Source: an uncultured Clostridia bacterium (lineage in GTDB: Bacteria; Bacillota; Clostridia; HGM11514). Taken from it: a stretch of 8,032 nucleotides of DNA. The notes under the pieces were generated by a model. The model saw only the letters and a list, made by a program, of their open reading frames with translations. It was not told where the DNA came from and made no database searches. Below, in pieces: positions 1 to 6,925 of this stretch; position 1 is the stretch's first letter, and each line of letters starts with the position of its first letter. The stretch is taken from assembly GCA_934489915.1 (NCBI GenBank), contig CAKSSZ010000062.1:1-8032 (forward strand). Direction: 5' to 3'. The position numbers were made by a program, and so were the translations under genes.

Positions 1-1
1 G

Positions 2-3000
2 AATGTGGGAACCTATCCCATTGCCCTGACCTTAACCCCCCAGGCGGATCAGAATTATACCGTAGCGCCCTTTACCGCAGTGTTAAAGATTGCGGAGGCA
101 GCGCAGGAGGTATTCTCCATTGAGGATGTGCCCGAGCAGGTGTATTACGGTGACAGCTTTACCGTGAGCGCCAACGGTGCAGACGGTACTGTGCAGTATG
201 CAGTCACCACCGGCAGCAGCGTAGCTTCGGTGGATCCCACCACCGGTGAGGTGAAGGTGAACGGCGCAGGCAGAGTGACTCTGACCGCTACCAGCGTGAA
301 GGAGGGTTATACCACCCGTACCGCAACCAGAAGCTTTGAGGCACGCAAACGAGTGCTGACCCTGACCGCTCAGGCAGAAGATAAGATTTATGACGGCGAG
401 GCAGGCGTGGCCGTCCGCCTTACACCGGGCAATTTGGTGAACGGAGATACGATCACCGCAGTCGCTCGGGGAACCATGAGCAACGCTGATGTGGGAACGG
501 ATAAAATCGTGACCGTGTCCAACATTACCCTGTCCGGCGACAACAAGGATTGCTATACGGCAGATACAGCCGGTCTGCAAACCACGGTGACCGTTTCTCC
601 CAAGGAGATCACCGGCTTTACCGTGCAGGCAGAGGGCAAAAAATATGATACCACCGCAGCGGCGCAGGCAACCGTGACCGGCATGACAGGCGTGCTGGAC
701 GCAGATCTGGGTCAGGTGGGAATTGTAGGACGTGCAGCCTTTGATTCCGCCGACAGCGGAGTAGATAAGACGGTGACCTTTACCGCCACCGGGCTGACCG
801 GCGCAAAGAGCGGCAACTATCGCTTAACCGCTCAGACGGCGGAAGCAAAAGCGGACATTGCTCCCCTGCAGGTACAGTTTACCTTAGGGCAGACCACCTT
901 CGTCTATGACGGGACGGAAAAACAGCTGAGCGTTTCCGCAACCGACGAGCTGGGCAGAGTGTTCCGTGATTATGAAGTCAGATATAGCGATACCCTGCGC
1001 GAGGTAGGGACTTATACCGCCGCCGTGATTCTGAATGATACGAAGAACTATGTGTCCATGCAGGGCGCAGTTACCGTGACCATCAGCCGGGCAAACCAGA
1101 ACCAGCTGGTGATTGCAGGACTGCCCGGAACAGTGGAATACGGCGACAGCTTCCGGCTGGAAGCCTTCGGCGGAGCTGAGGACGGCGACCTGACCTGGAC
1201 GGCAACCGGCAATGCCACCGTGGCTCAGGACGGAACCGTCACCGTGACCGGAACCGGCCGGGTTGAAATTGAAGCAGTGAAGAAGAACGACAATTACAAG
1301 GATATTTCCGCTAAGGTGATCTTTACCGCAGGACCCAAGTATGTGACCTTCACTCTGGGCAATCTGGAACAGACCTACGGTCAGGTAACGGCTGTTACGG
1401 TGGATACCGAGCTGGCCGCAGGCGATTATCAGGTTACCTATAACGGCGGAACCGATCTTCCTGTCAACGCAGGAAAATATAAAGTGGCGGTAAAGACCGT
1501 CAACCCCAACTATCAGGGCAGCACGTCTGACATCCTGACCGTTGCCAAAGCGCAGCCTACCGGTCAGATCGTGTTAAGCAGTGATCAGTATGTATACGGC
1601 GGAGAAGCGGTCAGCGCTTCTGTTACCGGAGCGCCCCAGGGAGCGGATGTAACGGTGACCTACGCAGGAACCGGCATTTATATCCCCCGGGCTGCGGCGC
1701 CTGTGAACGCAGGCAGCTATACTGCCATTGCCCAGATCGGCGGAGCCAATTATGAAACCGTTACCGTAACGCGGGACTTCACCATCGAAAAAGCGCCCCT
1801 TACGGTAAAAGCAAAGAATGAAACCCGTGCTTACGGCATGGCAAATCCGGTCTTTACACTGGAATATACCGGGTTTAAAAACGGCGATACCAAGGACGTA
1901 CTGCTGTATGAACCCACAGCTACGGTAGAAGCCAACGCCACCTCTCCGGTTGGGGAATACCCCATCACCGTGTCCGGCGGCTACGGCGAAAATTACCGGC
2001 TGCAATATGACCAGACCGGCGTGCTGACCGTTACCGGTGCAGCGGGCGGAACCTTGACCGTCACCGGCTCCGGCGGGAGCGTATCGGTGGGAGATGTGTT
2101 CCTGCTCCAGGCATTTTATAACAATACCAAGGTGGACGCAACCTGGGAAAGCAGCGATCCGACCGTAGCGGAAATTGATGCAAACGGCCAGGTAACCGCA
2201 AAGGGTGCAGGGACGGTGACCATCACCGCCACCGCCGGGGAAAATTACGGCTATGCTAAGGCGACCGTAACCCTTACCGTAAAGCAAACCGGCATTACCC
2301 TGGTACCGAAGGATCTGGTGAAGGTCTATAACGGGCAGCGGCAGGAAATTTCCTTTGAAGCAACAGCAGGGGGCTTTACCCCTGTCCTGTCCGGCGAGGG
2401 TCAGAATGTGGAAGTGAGCTACACGCTGATTTCAGACCCCACCGTTACCGAGCCGATTGGAGCCGGTATTTACAGCGTAAGCTACCAAATTATCAATGAC
2501 AGCACCGCCACCGGCGGCGGTACCACCACCCTTTACATCAATAAGGCAAAGGTGGAGCTGCAGCCCAAGGACGCTGAGAAGGAGTACGGCGAGCCTGCCT
2601 CCTTCCGGCTGGGAACCGACAGCGCATTAGTGAGCGAGGAGGAGCTGAATGCTCTGGCACAGAGTGCGGAATTTGTAAGCGAAGGCGCAGCGTTGAACGC
2701 TCCTGCCGGCAGCTATGATCTGACCGCCGGCCTGACGGTCGCCTCCAATGCAAATTGCGACTTTACCGTGAACGGCAAAGCCACCCTGCTTGTGAAGCCT
2801 GCGCCCCTGACGGTTGGGGTAAAGGCAGTGACCCGGGAATACGGCGCAGAAAACCCGGTACCCGAGCTTACGGTGACCGGTCTCAAAAATGAGGAAACGG
2901 CAGAAGTGCTGGGTGCCCCGGTATTTACCTACCTGGATACCATCCGGAAGGATACTCCTGTAGGCACCTACCAAAACGCTGTTTCTGTAAGCGGTCTGAC

Positions 3001-4000
3001 CTCCGGAAATTATGATATTACCTATCAGTCCGGTGACGTAACCGTGACCAAAATCAGCGTACAGCCTACCGCCGGGACAGCAAGAAGCGGTTCTCTGACC
3101 GTTCGGCTGGATCGCCCGGTTGCGGGTCTGACTCAGGATAATTTCACCGTGAAAAAGGGCGAGGAAACGGTGTCGTTAAAGAGCGTGACTGCTTCGGCAG
3201 ACAATCAAACCTACACCTTGAACGGCTCCTTTGAAATCGGCAAGACTTACGCCGTTACGGTGCTGCTGCCGGATGATATTTATACCTTAACCCGTTCGGA
3301 GCTGCAATTTACCCCCAGCCGGGGCAATACCACTTCCGGCAGCGGCGGCGGTGGCGGAGGAGGAGTGACCTCCTATACCGTGACCTTTGATACAAACGGC
3401 GGGAGCCGGGTAGAAAGCGTGAGTGTGAACAAAAATAAGACTGTGGCAGAGCCTGCCGCACCTACCAAAGAGGGCTTTACCTTCGGCGGCTGGTATGAAG
3501 ACAGGGAGCTGACCCGCAGCTATGACTTCTCCGAAAAGGTGACCGGGGACATCACCCTGTATGCCAAGTGGACAGAACAGAGTAAGGGCGAAAACCGGAT
3601 GATTTTAACCATCGGCAAGCGGGAAGCAATGGTGTTCGGCGTAGAAAAGGTCAATGACGTTGCCCCGAAGGTTGTTCTTGACCGCACCATGCTGCCGGCA
3701 CGGTTTGTGGCAGAAAATCTGGGCGCTCAGGTGGACTGGAACGAAGAAAAGCAGCAGGTGACCATTACCGGAAAGGATTTGAACACCGGGGAAAAGGTTG
3801 TCATTCTCCTGACCATTGATTCTGACCGTGTCACCGTGAACGGACGGGAGCTGATCCTGGATTCTCCCGCCTTTGTGGAACATGACAGAACTTACACTCC
3901 CCTCCGGTTTATTGCGGAGCATTTGGGAGCAACCGTGGATTGGGTAGAGGAAGAACAAAAGGTCATCATCACCCGTCCCGAAAAAGCAGAAAAGGAATGA
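2..4000 (+). CDS. Giant repetitive surface protein, MBG/YDG/Big-like repeats, Flg_new and C-terminal stalk domain (5' partial)
   Basis: The frame is open from base 2 (Asn-Val-Gly-Thr-Tyr) and starts mid-repeat, so the true start, signal peptide and any N-terminal anchor lie upstream; the GTG at 5 is an internal Val. About 1,332 residues are visible. Counting that Val as residue 1, tandem beta-rich modules of 70-90 residues follow. Big_2-like modules lie at about 38-113, 366-443 and 683-760. YDG-like modules with a KIYDG/KKYDT motif lie at 116-200 and 201-288. MBG-like modules, each with a Tyr-Gly or Tyr-Asp/Asn-Gly motif followed by NAGxY or VGxY, lie at 289-362, 444-516, 518-597, 598-677, 762-848, 849-932 and 933-1017. 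A less typical Ig-like stretch spans 1018-1104. A Gly-rich linker (1111-1120) leads to a Flg_new repeat (1123-1190, FDTNGG...GWY...LYAKW) and a two-lobed stalk/Cu_amine_oxidN1 domain (1200-1325; LPARFVAENLGAQVDW and PLRFIAEHLGATVDW). No LPXTG motif or C-terminal membrane anchor is seen. The family suggests an extracellular adhesin or wall-associated stalk; its ligand is unknown. Confidence 0.88.
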   Translation, partial: NVGTYPIALTLTPQADQNYTVAPFTAVLKIAEAAQEVFSIEDVPEQVYYGDSFTVSANGADGTVQYAVTTGSSVASVDPTTGEVKVNGAGRVTLTATSVKEGYTTRTATRSFEARKRVLTLTAQAEDKIYDGEAGVAVRLTPGNLVNGDTITAVARGTMSNADVGTDKIVTVSNITLSGDNKDCYTADTAGLQTTVTVSPKEITGFTVQAEGKKYDTTAAAQATVTGMTGVLDADLGQVGIVGRAAFDSADSGVDKTVTFTATGLTGAKSGNYRLTAQTAEAKADIAPLQVQFTLGQTTFVYDGTEKQLSVSATDELGRVFRDYEVRYSDTLREVGTYTAAVILNDTKNYVSMQGAVTVTISRANQNQLVIAGLPGTVEYGDSFRLEAFGGAEDGDLTWTATGNATVAQDGTVTVTGTGRVEIEAVKKNDNYKDISAKVIFTAGPKYVTFTLGNLEQTYGQVTAVTVDTELAAGDYQVTYNGGTDLPVNAGKYKVAVKTVNPNYQGSTSDILTVAKAQPTGQIVLSSDQYVYGGEAVSASVTGAPQGADVTVTYAGTGIYIPRAAAPVNAGSYTAIAQIGGANYETVTVTRDFTIEKAPLTVKAKNETRAYGMANPVFTLEYTGFKNGDTKDVLLYEPTATVEANATSPVGEYPITVSGGYGENYRLQYDQTGVLTVTGAAGGTLTVTGSGGSVSVGDVFLLQAFYNNTKVDATWESSDPTVAEIDANGQVTAKGAGTVTITATAGENYGYAKATVTLTVKQTGITLVPKDLVKVYNGQRQEISFEATAGGFTPVLSGEGQNVEVSYTLISDPTVTEPIGAGIYSVSYQIINDSTATGGGTTTLYINKAKVELQPKDAEKEYGEPASFRLGTDSALVSEEELNALAQSAEFVSEGAALNAPAGSYDLTAGLTVASNANCDFTVNGKATLLVKPAPLTVGVKAVTREYGAENPVPELTVTGLKNEETAEVLGAPVFTYLDTIRKDTPVGTYQNAVSVSGLTSGNYDITYQSGDVTVTKISVQPTAGTARSGSLTVRLDRPVAGLTQDNFTVKKGEETVSLKSVTASADNQTYTLNGSFEIGKTYAVTVLLPDDIYTLTRSELQFTPSRGNTTSGSGGGGGGGVTSYTVTFDTNGGSRVESVSVNKNKTVAEPAAPTKEGFTFGGWYEDRELTRSYDFSEKVTGDITLYAKWTEQSKGENRMILTIGKREAMVFGVEKVNDVAPKVVLDRTMLPARFVAENLGAQVDWNEEKQQVTITGKDLNTGEKVVILLTIDSDRVTVNGRELILDSPAFVEHDRTYTPLRFIAEHLGATVDWVEEEQKVIITRPEKAEKE
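3336..3366 (+). repeat. Gly/Ser-rich linker-coding microrepeat
   Basis: A run of GGC/GGT/GGA codons encodes Ser-Gly-Ser followed by seven Gly. It sits between the last Ig-like stretch and the Flg_new repeat of the surface protein. It reads as a flexible hinge separating the repeat stalk from the C-terminal module, and as a short GC-rich tract it could vary in length by slippage. Confidence 0.6.
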
Positions 4001-4061
4001 GCCGAATGCACAGAGCATAGAAAGCCGTTTGTGTAGGACGAACCAAGAAAGCGAGCGATCA

Positions 4062-4101
4062 GCGGGGGCAAAACGAAACCGTTTTGCCCCCGCATTTTTT
4101 T
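4062..4101 (+). terminator. Strong intrinsic terminator after the surface protein gene
   Basis: A perfect 14-bp stem pairs 4062-4075 with 4080-4093 (GCGGGGGCAAAACG against CGTTTTGCCCCCGC) around the AAAC tetraloop at 4076-4079. It is followed by CA and a run of seven T (4095-4101). No T-run lies on the other side for the opposite strand, so it acts on + strand transcription. It isolates the surface protein gene from the DUF1538 operon. Confidence 0.95.
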
Positions 4102-4143
4102 ATTTCTCCCTGCATTTTAACGGAATCCTAACGCAATCTGCTC

Positions 4144-4172
4144 TTGAAAGTCTTCGGGATTTATGATATAAT
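4144..4172 (+). promoter_or_regulatory. SigA-type promoter with extended -10 for the DUF1538/P-II operon
   Basis: The -35 box is TTGAAA (4144-4149) and the -10 box is a perfect TATAAT (4167-4172), 17 bases apart. A TG one base before the -10 (4164-4165) makes an extended -10. Transcription should start near 4179-4180, giving a leader of about 33 bases. There is no room for a riboswitch in that leader, so control by leader RNA is unlikely. Confidence 0.85.
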
Positions 4173-4195
4173 AAAAAGGGTAGAATTTTCAAAAT

Positions 4196-4204
4196 AGGGA
4201 GGAG
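4196..4204 (+). promoter_or_regulatory. Ribosome binding site that sets the GTG start of the DUF1538 gene
   Basis: AGGGAGGAG lies 8 bases before the GTG at 4213, ideal spacing. The first ATG in frame (4237) has only a weak GAAGGA upstream, so the GTG start is preferred. Confidence 0.8.
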
Positions 4205-4212
4205 AGAGACCT

Positions 4213-5766
4213 GTGAGATTATTATTGAAGGAAAAAATGAAAGAGGCTCTATCTTCCGTATTGCCCATTACCCTGATCGTACTGCTGCTGAGCTTTACCG
4301 TTGCGCCCCTTTCCAGCGGGACGCTGGTGCTGTTTTTGTTGGGGGCGGCGCTTTTGATTGTGGGCATGGGCTTTTTCTCTCTGGGAGCGGATTTGTCCAT
4401 GATGCCCATGGGAAATGAAACCGGACGGAAGCTGTCCGGCTGGAAACGGCCGGGCTGGATGCTTTTCGCCTGTTTTTTGATTGGAACGGCCATCACAGTA
4501 GCAGAGCCGGATTTGCAGGTGCTTGCCCGGCAGGTGCCGGCAGTGCCGGATCTGGTCATCGTCCTCACGGTAGCGGTGGGGGTGGGCTTGTTTTTGGCGA
4601 TTGCCATGCTGCGGGAAATGCTGGGGCTGTCCTTGCGGACGCTCCTTCTCATTTGCTACCCGGCGTTGTTTTTGCTCTCTACTCTGGTGCCGAACGAATT
4701 TTTGGCGGTTGCCTTTGATTCCGGCGGTGTGACCACAGGGCCGATTACCGTTCCCTTTGTGATGGCACTGGGGATCGGGATCGCTTCTATGAAGCGGGAC
4801 GGCTCGGAGGAAAGTAATTTTGGGCTGGTTGCGCTGAGCAGTATCGGACCGATTCTGGCGGTCATGCTGATGGGGCTTGTGATGCAGTCCACCCGGGTGG
4901 TATATGAACCCTTTCAGATCCCCCAGGTGCTGGATTCCCAGGAGGCAGGGCGGCAGTTTGCAGCAGGGCTTCCGGTGTACTTGCGGGAGGTGGCAGCGGG
5001 ACTGTTCCCGATTATGGCGTTGTTTGCCCTGCTCCAGCTTGGCTCCCGGGGGCGGATGGGACGGCGCAGCTGGATTAAAATATTGATCGGAACCGCCTAT
5101 ACCTATGTGGGACTGGTGCTTTTCCTCACCGGAGTGAACGTGGGCTTTATGCCGGTGGGGAATGCATTGGGGGCGCAGATCGGCGGCATGGAGCAAAGCT
5201 GGATCTTACTCCCCTTGGGGGTGCTGATTGGCTGCTTTATCGTGGTGGCGGAGCCGGCGGTGCATGTGCTGAATAAGCAGGTGGAGGAATTGACCAACGG
5301 CGCCGTGCCGGGGCGGGCAATGCTGATTGCCCTGTCGGCGGGGGTGGGGATCTCGGTGGGGCTTTCCATGATCCGGGTGCTGACGGGGATTTCTATTTAC
5401 TGGTTCCTGGCACCAGGGTATGCGCTGGCGCTTGGGATGAGTTTTTTTGTACCGCCGGTCTTTACGGCGATTGCCTTTGACTCCGGCGGTGTGGCAAGCG
5501 GACCTATGACGGCAACCTTTCTGCTGCCCTTTACCATGGGGGCGTGCGAGGCACTGGGGGGCAATGTGCTGACGGACGCCTTCGGCGTGATTGCCATGGT
5601 TGCCATGACGCCCCTTGTTGCCATCCAGCTGCTGGGGCTGGTCTATAACCGCAAGCTGAAAACCGCAACGGATATTACCCCTGCGGAGCTTGGGTATATT
5701 ACGGATGAAATTATTGATTACGAGGAGGCTGGCTGGTATGGCGGAGCAGGCATTAGAGCGGATTAA
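4213..5766 (+). CDS. DUF1538 family integral membrane protein (two tandem repeats), putative transporter
   Basis: This 517-residue, very hydrophobic protein is recognised as DUF1538 by its FDSGGV motifs and duplicated architecture. The two halves match: FFSLGADLSMMPMG (54-67) with FLTGVNVGFMPVG (304-316); VAEPDLQVLARQV (96-108) with VAEPAVHVLNKQV (345-357); AFDSGGVTTGPIT (167-179) with AFDSGGVASGPMT (421-433). Each half holds several membrane segments; a loop at about 230-260 and a basic stretch (RGRMGRRSWIK, 279-289) separate them. The C-terminal tail from about 480 is soluble and acidic. Acidic residues in the repeated motifs (Glu98/Glu347, Asp169/Asp423) are candidates for ion or substrate coupling. 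The GTG start at 4213 is supported by its ribosome binding site. It is the first gene of an operon; the P-II-like gene starts inside its last 29 bases. The family's substrate is not known to me. A transport or channel role is inferred from membrane topology, internal duplication and linkage to a P-II-like protein. Confidence 0.9.
   Translation: MRLLLKEKMKEALSSVLPITLIVLLLSFTVAPLSSGTLVLFLLGAALLIVGMGFFSLGADLSMMPMGNETGRKLSGWKRPGWMLFACFLIGTAITVAEPDLQVLARQVPAVPDLVIVLTVAVGVGLFLAIAMLREMLGLSLRTLLLICYPALFLLSTLVPNEFLAVAFDSGGVTTGPITVPFVMALGIGIASMKRDGSEESNFGLVALSSIGPILAVMLMGLVMQSTRVVYEPFQIPQVLDSQEAGRQFAAGLPVYLREVAAGLFPIMALFALLQLGSRGRMGRRSWIKILIGTAYTYVGLVLFLTGVNVGFMPVGNALGAQIGGMEQSWILLPLGVLIGCFIVVAEPAVHVLNKQVEELTNGAVPGRAMLIALSAGVGISVGLSMIRVLTGISIYWFLAPGYALALGMSFFVPPVFTAIAFDSGGVASGPMTATFLLPFTMGACEALGGNVLTDAFGVIAMVAMTPLVAIQLLGLVYNRKLKTATDITPAELGYITDEIIDYEEAGWYGGAGIRAD
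5723..5728 (+). promoter_or_regulatory. AGGAGG ribosome binding site inside the DUF1538 gene, sets the P-II-like start
   Basis: A perfect AGGAGG lies 9 bases before the ATG at 5738. It sits inside the 3' end of the upstream gene. This makes 5738 the start rather than the in-frame TTG at 5690, and it implies translational coupling of the two proteins. Confidence 0.85.
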
Positions 5767-6415
5767 GCTGATTTTTGCCATTGTAAAGCGTCACGAGGGC
5801 GCAAAGCTTGTGAGCTACTTCCGCGCCCGGAACTTGCATTACGATTTTATCTGTCTGGGGCAGGGCACTGCCACCTCGGAGGTGCTGGATTATTTGGGGC
5901 TGGAGGATACGGAAAAGGATGTGGTCATTACCATGGCGCCCCTTTCTAAGATTCCCGCTCTGCTGACCGGGGCGGCGGAGGCCTTTCGGTTTGCCGCTCC
6001 CGGCCGGGGGATTATTTTCACAGTACCGCTGTGTTCGGTGAGTGCGCGGATCCCGCAAATTTTATGCAAAGAGGAATATAAGGTGGAAAGCGAGGAGATT
6101 TCATTGGATCACACCAAGCAATATCAGCTGATTCTGACCGTTTGCAACCGGGGCAATTCGGACACGGTGATGGAGGCTGCCAAAGCGGCAGGCGCACGGG
6201 GCGGCACGCTGCTCCATGCCCGCCGGGCAGGCTTTGAGGATGTGGAAAATTTCTTTGGCTTCACCATTCAGCCGGAAAAGGACGTGGTGGTCATTTTGGC
6301 AGAGCGGTTCCAGGCGAGGGGCATTATGGAGTCTATCACCAAGGCGGCGGGGATCCATACAGAGTGCCGTGCGCTGGTATTTGCTCTGCCGGTGGATGAA
6401 ATGATGGGGATGTAA
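5738..6415 (+). CDS. Tandem P-II-like (GlnB-fold) sensor protein, partner of the DUF1538 membrane protein
   Basis: The protein has 225 residues, about twice a normal P-II protein (about 110), and reads as two fused P-II-like domains. The N half (about 9-98) begins with strand KLIFAIV, has a glycine-rich GQGTATSEVLDYLG segment (41-54) where P-II proteins carry the T-loop region, and ends PGRGIIFTVPL (88-98), resembling the closing beta strand of GlnB. The C half (about 129-219) begins QLILTVCNRG, has GARGGTLLHAR (152-162) and ends RALVFALPVDE (211-221). The classical GlnB uridylylation-loop Tyr motif (YRGAEY) is absent, so covalent control as in enteric GlnB is unlikely. The ATG at 5738 is chosen for its AGGAGG. 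The gene overlaps the DUF1538 gene by 29 bases in another frame, so the two are co-transcribed and probably made in linked amounts. P-II proteins commonly bind and gate membrane transporters in response to ATP/ADP, 2-oxoglutarate or related metabolites; that role here is inferred. The bound ligand is unknown. Confidence 0.82.
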   Translation: MAEQALERIKLIFAIVKRHEGAKLVSYFRARNLHYDFICLGQGTATSEVLDYLGLEDTEKDVVITMAPLSKIPALLTGAAEAFRFAAPGRGIIFTVPLCSVSARIPQILCKEEYKVESEEISLDHTKQYQLILTVCNRGNSDTVMEAAKAAGARGGTLLHARRAGFEDVENFFGFTIQPEKDVVVILAERFQARGIMESITKAAGIHTECRALVFALPVDEMMGM

Positions 6416-6498
6416 AAAGTTCTTTTGAGCTTGATGGTATATTATTTGTTGAAAAATGTATAAATAAATATTTTTTTAAAGAATAATTTAATAAATTA
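6416..6498 (+). other. AT-rich intergenic stretch upstream of the TM2 promoter
   Basis: This gap is far richer in A/T than its neighbours, by eye roughly a fifth G+C. No open reading frame or GC-stemmed terminator is visible. A weak A/T-only pairing (6452-6457 with 6470-6475, followed by T) is not convincing as a terminator. The part next to the -35 could serve as an UP element for the following promoter. Confidence 0.5.
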
Positions 6499-6500
6499 TT
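6482..6500. repeat. Short inverted repeat overlapping the -35 of the TM2 promoter
   Basis: AATAATTT (6482-6489) and AAATTATT (6493-6500) are perfect reverse complements around AAT. The right arm ends on the first two bases of the TTGACA box. It could be an operator or simply part of an AT-rich UP element; the low complexity makes chance quite possible. Confidence 0.45.
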
Positions 6501-6527
6501 GACAAAATCACAAAGATAGGATATACT
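6499..6527 (+). promoter_or_regulatory. Consensus SigA promoter for the TM2 gene
   Basis: A perfect TTGACA (6499-6504) lies 17 bases from TATACT (6522-6527). An overlapping TATAAT at 6527-6532 would need a 22-base spacer and is less likely to be the -10. The predicted start is near 6534, giving a leader of about 45 bases. This suggests strong, independent expression of the TM2 gene. Confidence 0.85.
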
Positions 6528-6535
6528 ATAATTAA

Positions 6536-6553
6536 TGGTAAAATCTTTTGCCA
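6536..6553 (+). promoter_or_regulatory. Small 5'-end hairpin in the TM2 leader
   Basis: TGGTAAA (6536-6542) can pair with TTTGCCA (6547-6553), with one G-T pair, around ATCT. It would form within a few bases of the predicted transcript 5' end and leaves the ribosome binding site free. It fits a stabilising 5' stem; a regulatory function is not shown. Confidence 0.45.
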
Positions 6554-6578
6554 AATACATAAGGGAAGGGTGGTAGCA

Positions 6579-6914
6579 ATGGACCTGCAAAAAGTTGATA
6601 TGTACATCACGACAAATCAAAAGTATTTTCCGGCAGAAAAAATTACGCAGCTGAGAGACACGCTGAAAGAAATGGAGGAGGAAAAGTTTTCTTCGGTTTC
6701 AGCCGTGGAGTTGAAGGATCCCACTACGCTTTTGTTGATTTCGATTTTCTTAGGTAGTTTGGGAATTGACCGCTTTATGATTGGCGAGACCGGTATGGGA
6801 GTATTAAAGCTGCTCACTGCCGGCTGCTGCGGTATTTTGACCATCATCGATTGGTTTACCATTCAGAAAAAAACAAAGGAATTGAATTTTAATAAGCTGA
6901 TGGCGTCGATTTAA
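6579..6914 (+). CDS. TM2 domain-containing small membrane protein
   Basis: The protein has 111 residues. The N-terminal half (1-47) is soluble and charged, with QKVDMYITTNQKYFP near the start and an acidic EMEEEK segment at 31-36. The C-terminal half is a TM2 domain: first membrane helix at about 48-63, the diagnostic GIDRF (62-66) in the short turn, then GETGMGVLKLLT and a second helix at about 75-95 ending IIDWF (89-93). The tail KKTKELNFNKL is basic and soluble. The molecular role of bacterial TM2 proteins is not established. The ATG at 6579 is preferred over the GTG at 6570 because the purine-rich AAGGGAAGGG (6561-6570) is better placed for it. The gene has its own strong promoter and ends before a two-way terminator, so it is monocistronic. 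It looks more A/T-rich than the genes on either side, which may reflect strong expression or separate ancestry. Confidence 0.9.
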   Translation: MDLQKVDMYITTNQKYFPAEKITQLRDTLKEMEEEKFSSVSAVELKDPTTLLLISIFLGSLGIDRFMIGETGMGVLKLLTAGCCGILTIIDWFTIQKKTKELNFNKLMASI

Positions 6915-6925
6915 CGGCATTTATG

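Noticed and set aside
1574..2287. A 237-codon minus-strand open frame opposite the surface protein gene.
   Set aside because: Its composition is an antisense shadow of Thr/Val/Gly-rich repeats, with no recognisable domain or ribosome binding site.
2..3360. Direct repeats considered as CRISPR or DNA tandem repeats.
   Set aside because: The recurrences (for example ACCGTGACC) are short codon-level echoes of diverged protein modules, with no regular repeat-spacer pattern.
4001..4061. The stretch between the surface protein stop and its terminator, considered as a small RNA or small gene.
   Set aside because: There is no start codon with a ribosome binding site and no substantial fold beyond a 4-bp stem (ATGC/GCAT). 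It is best read as 3' untranslated sequence.
4249..5196. A 315-codon open frame on the minus strand opposite the DUF1538 gene.
   Set aside because: It is rich in His, Gln, Pro and Arg, as expected for the antisense of a hydrophobic GC-rich gene. It resembles no family and lies fully inside a well-supported gene.
5690..5737. A longer N-terminus for the P-II-like protein starting at TTG 5690.
   Set aside because: The perfect AGGAGG at 5723-5728 places the start at ATG 5738, and the extra residues are not part of the P-II-like fold.
6452..6477. An AT-only hairpin plus T-run considered as a terminator for the DUF1538/P-II operon.
   Set aside because: The stem has no GC pairs and a long loop, so it would be very unstable.
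6570..6578. An alternative GTG start for the TM2 protein, three codons upstream.
   Set aside because: The GTG itself falls within the purine-rich ribosome binding region, and ATG 6579 is better spaced.
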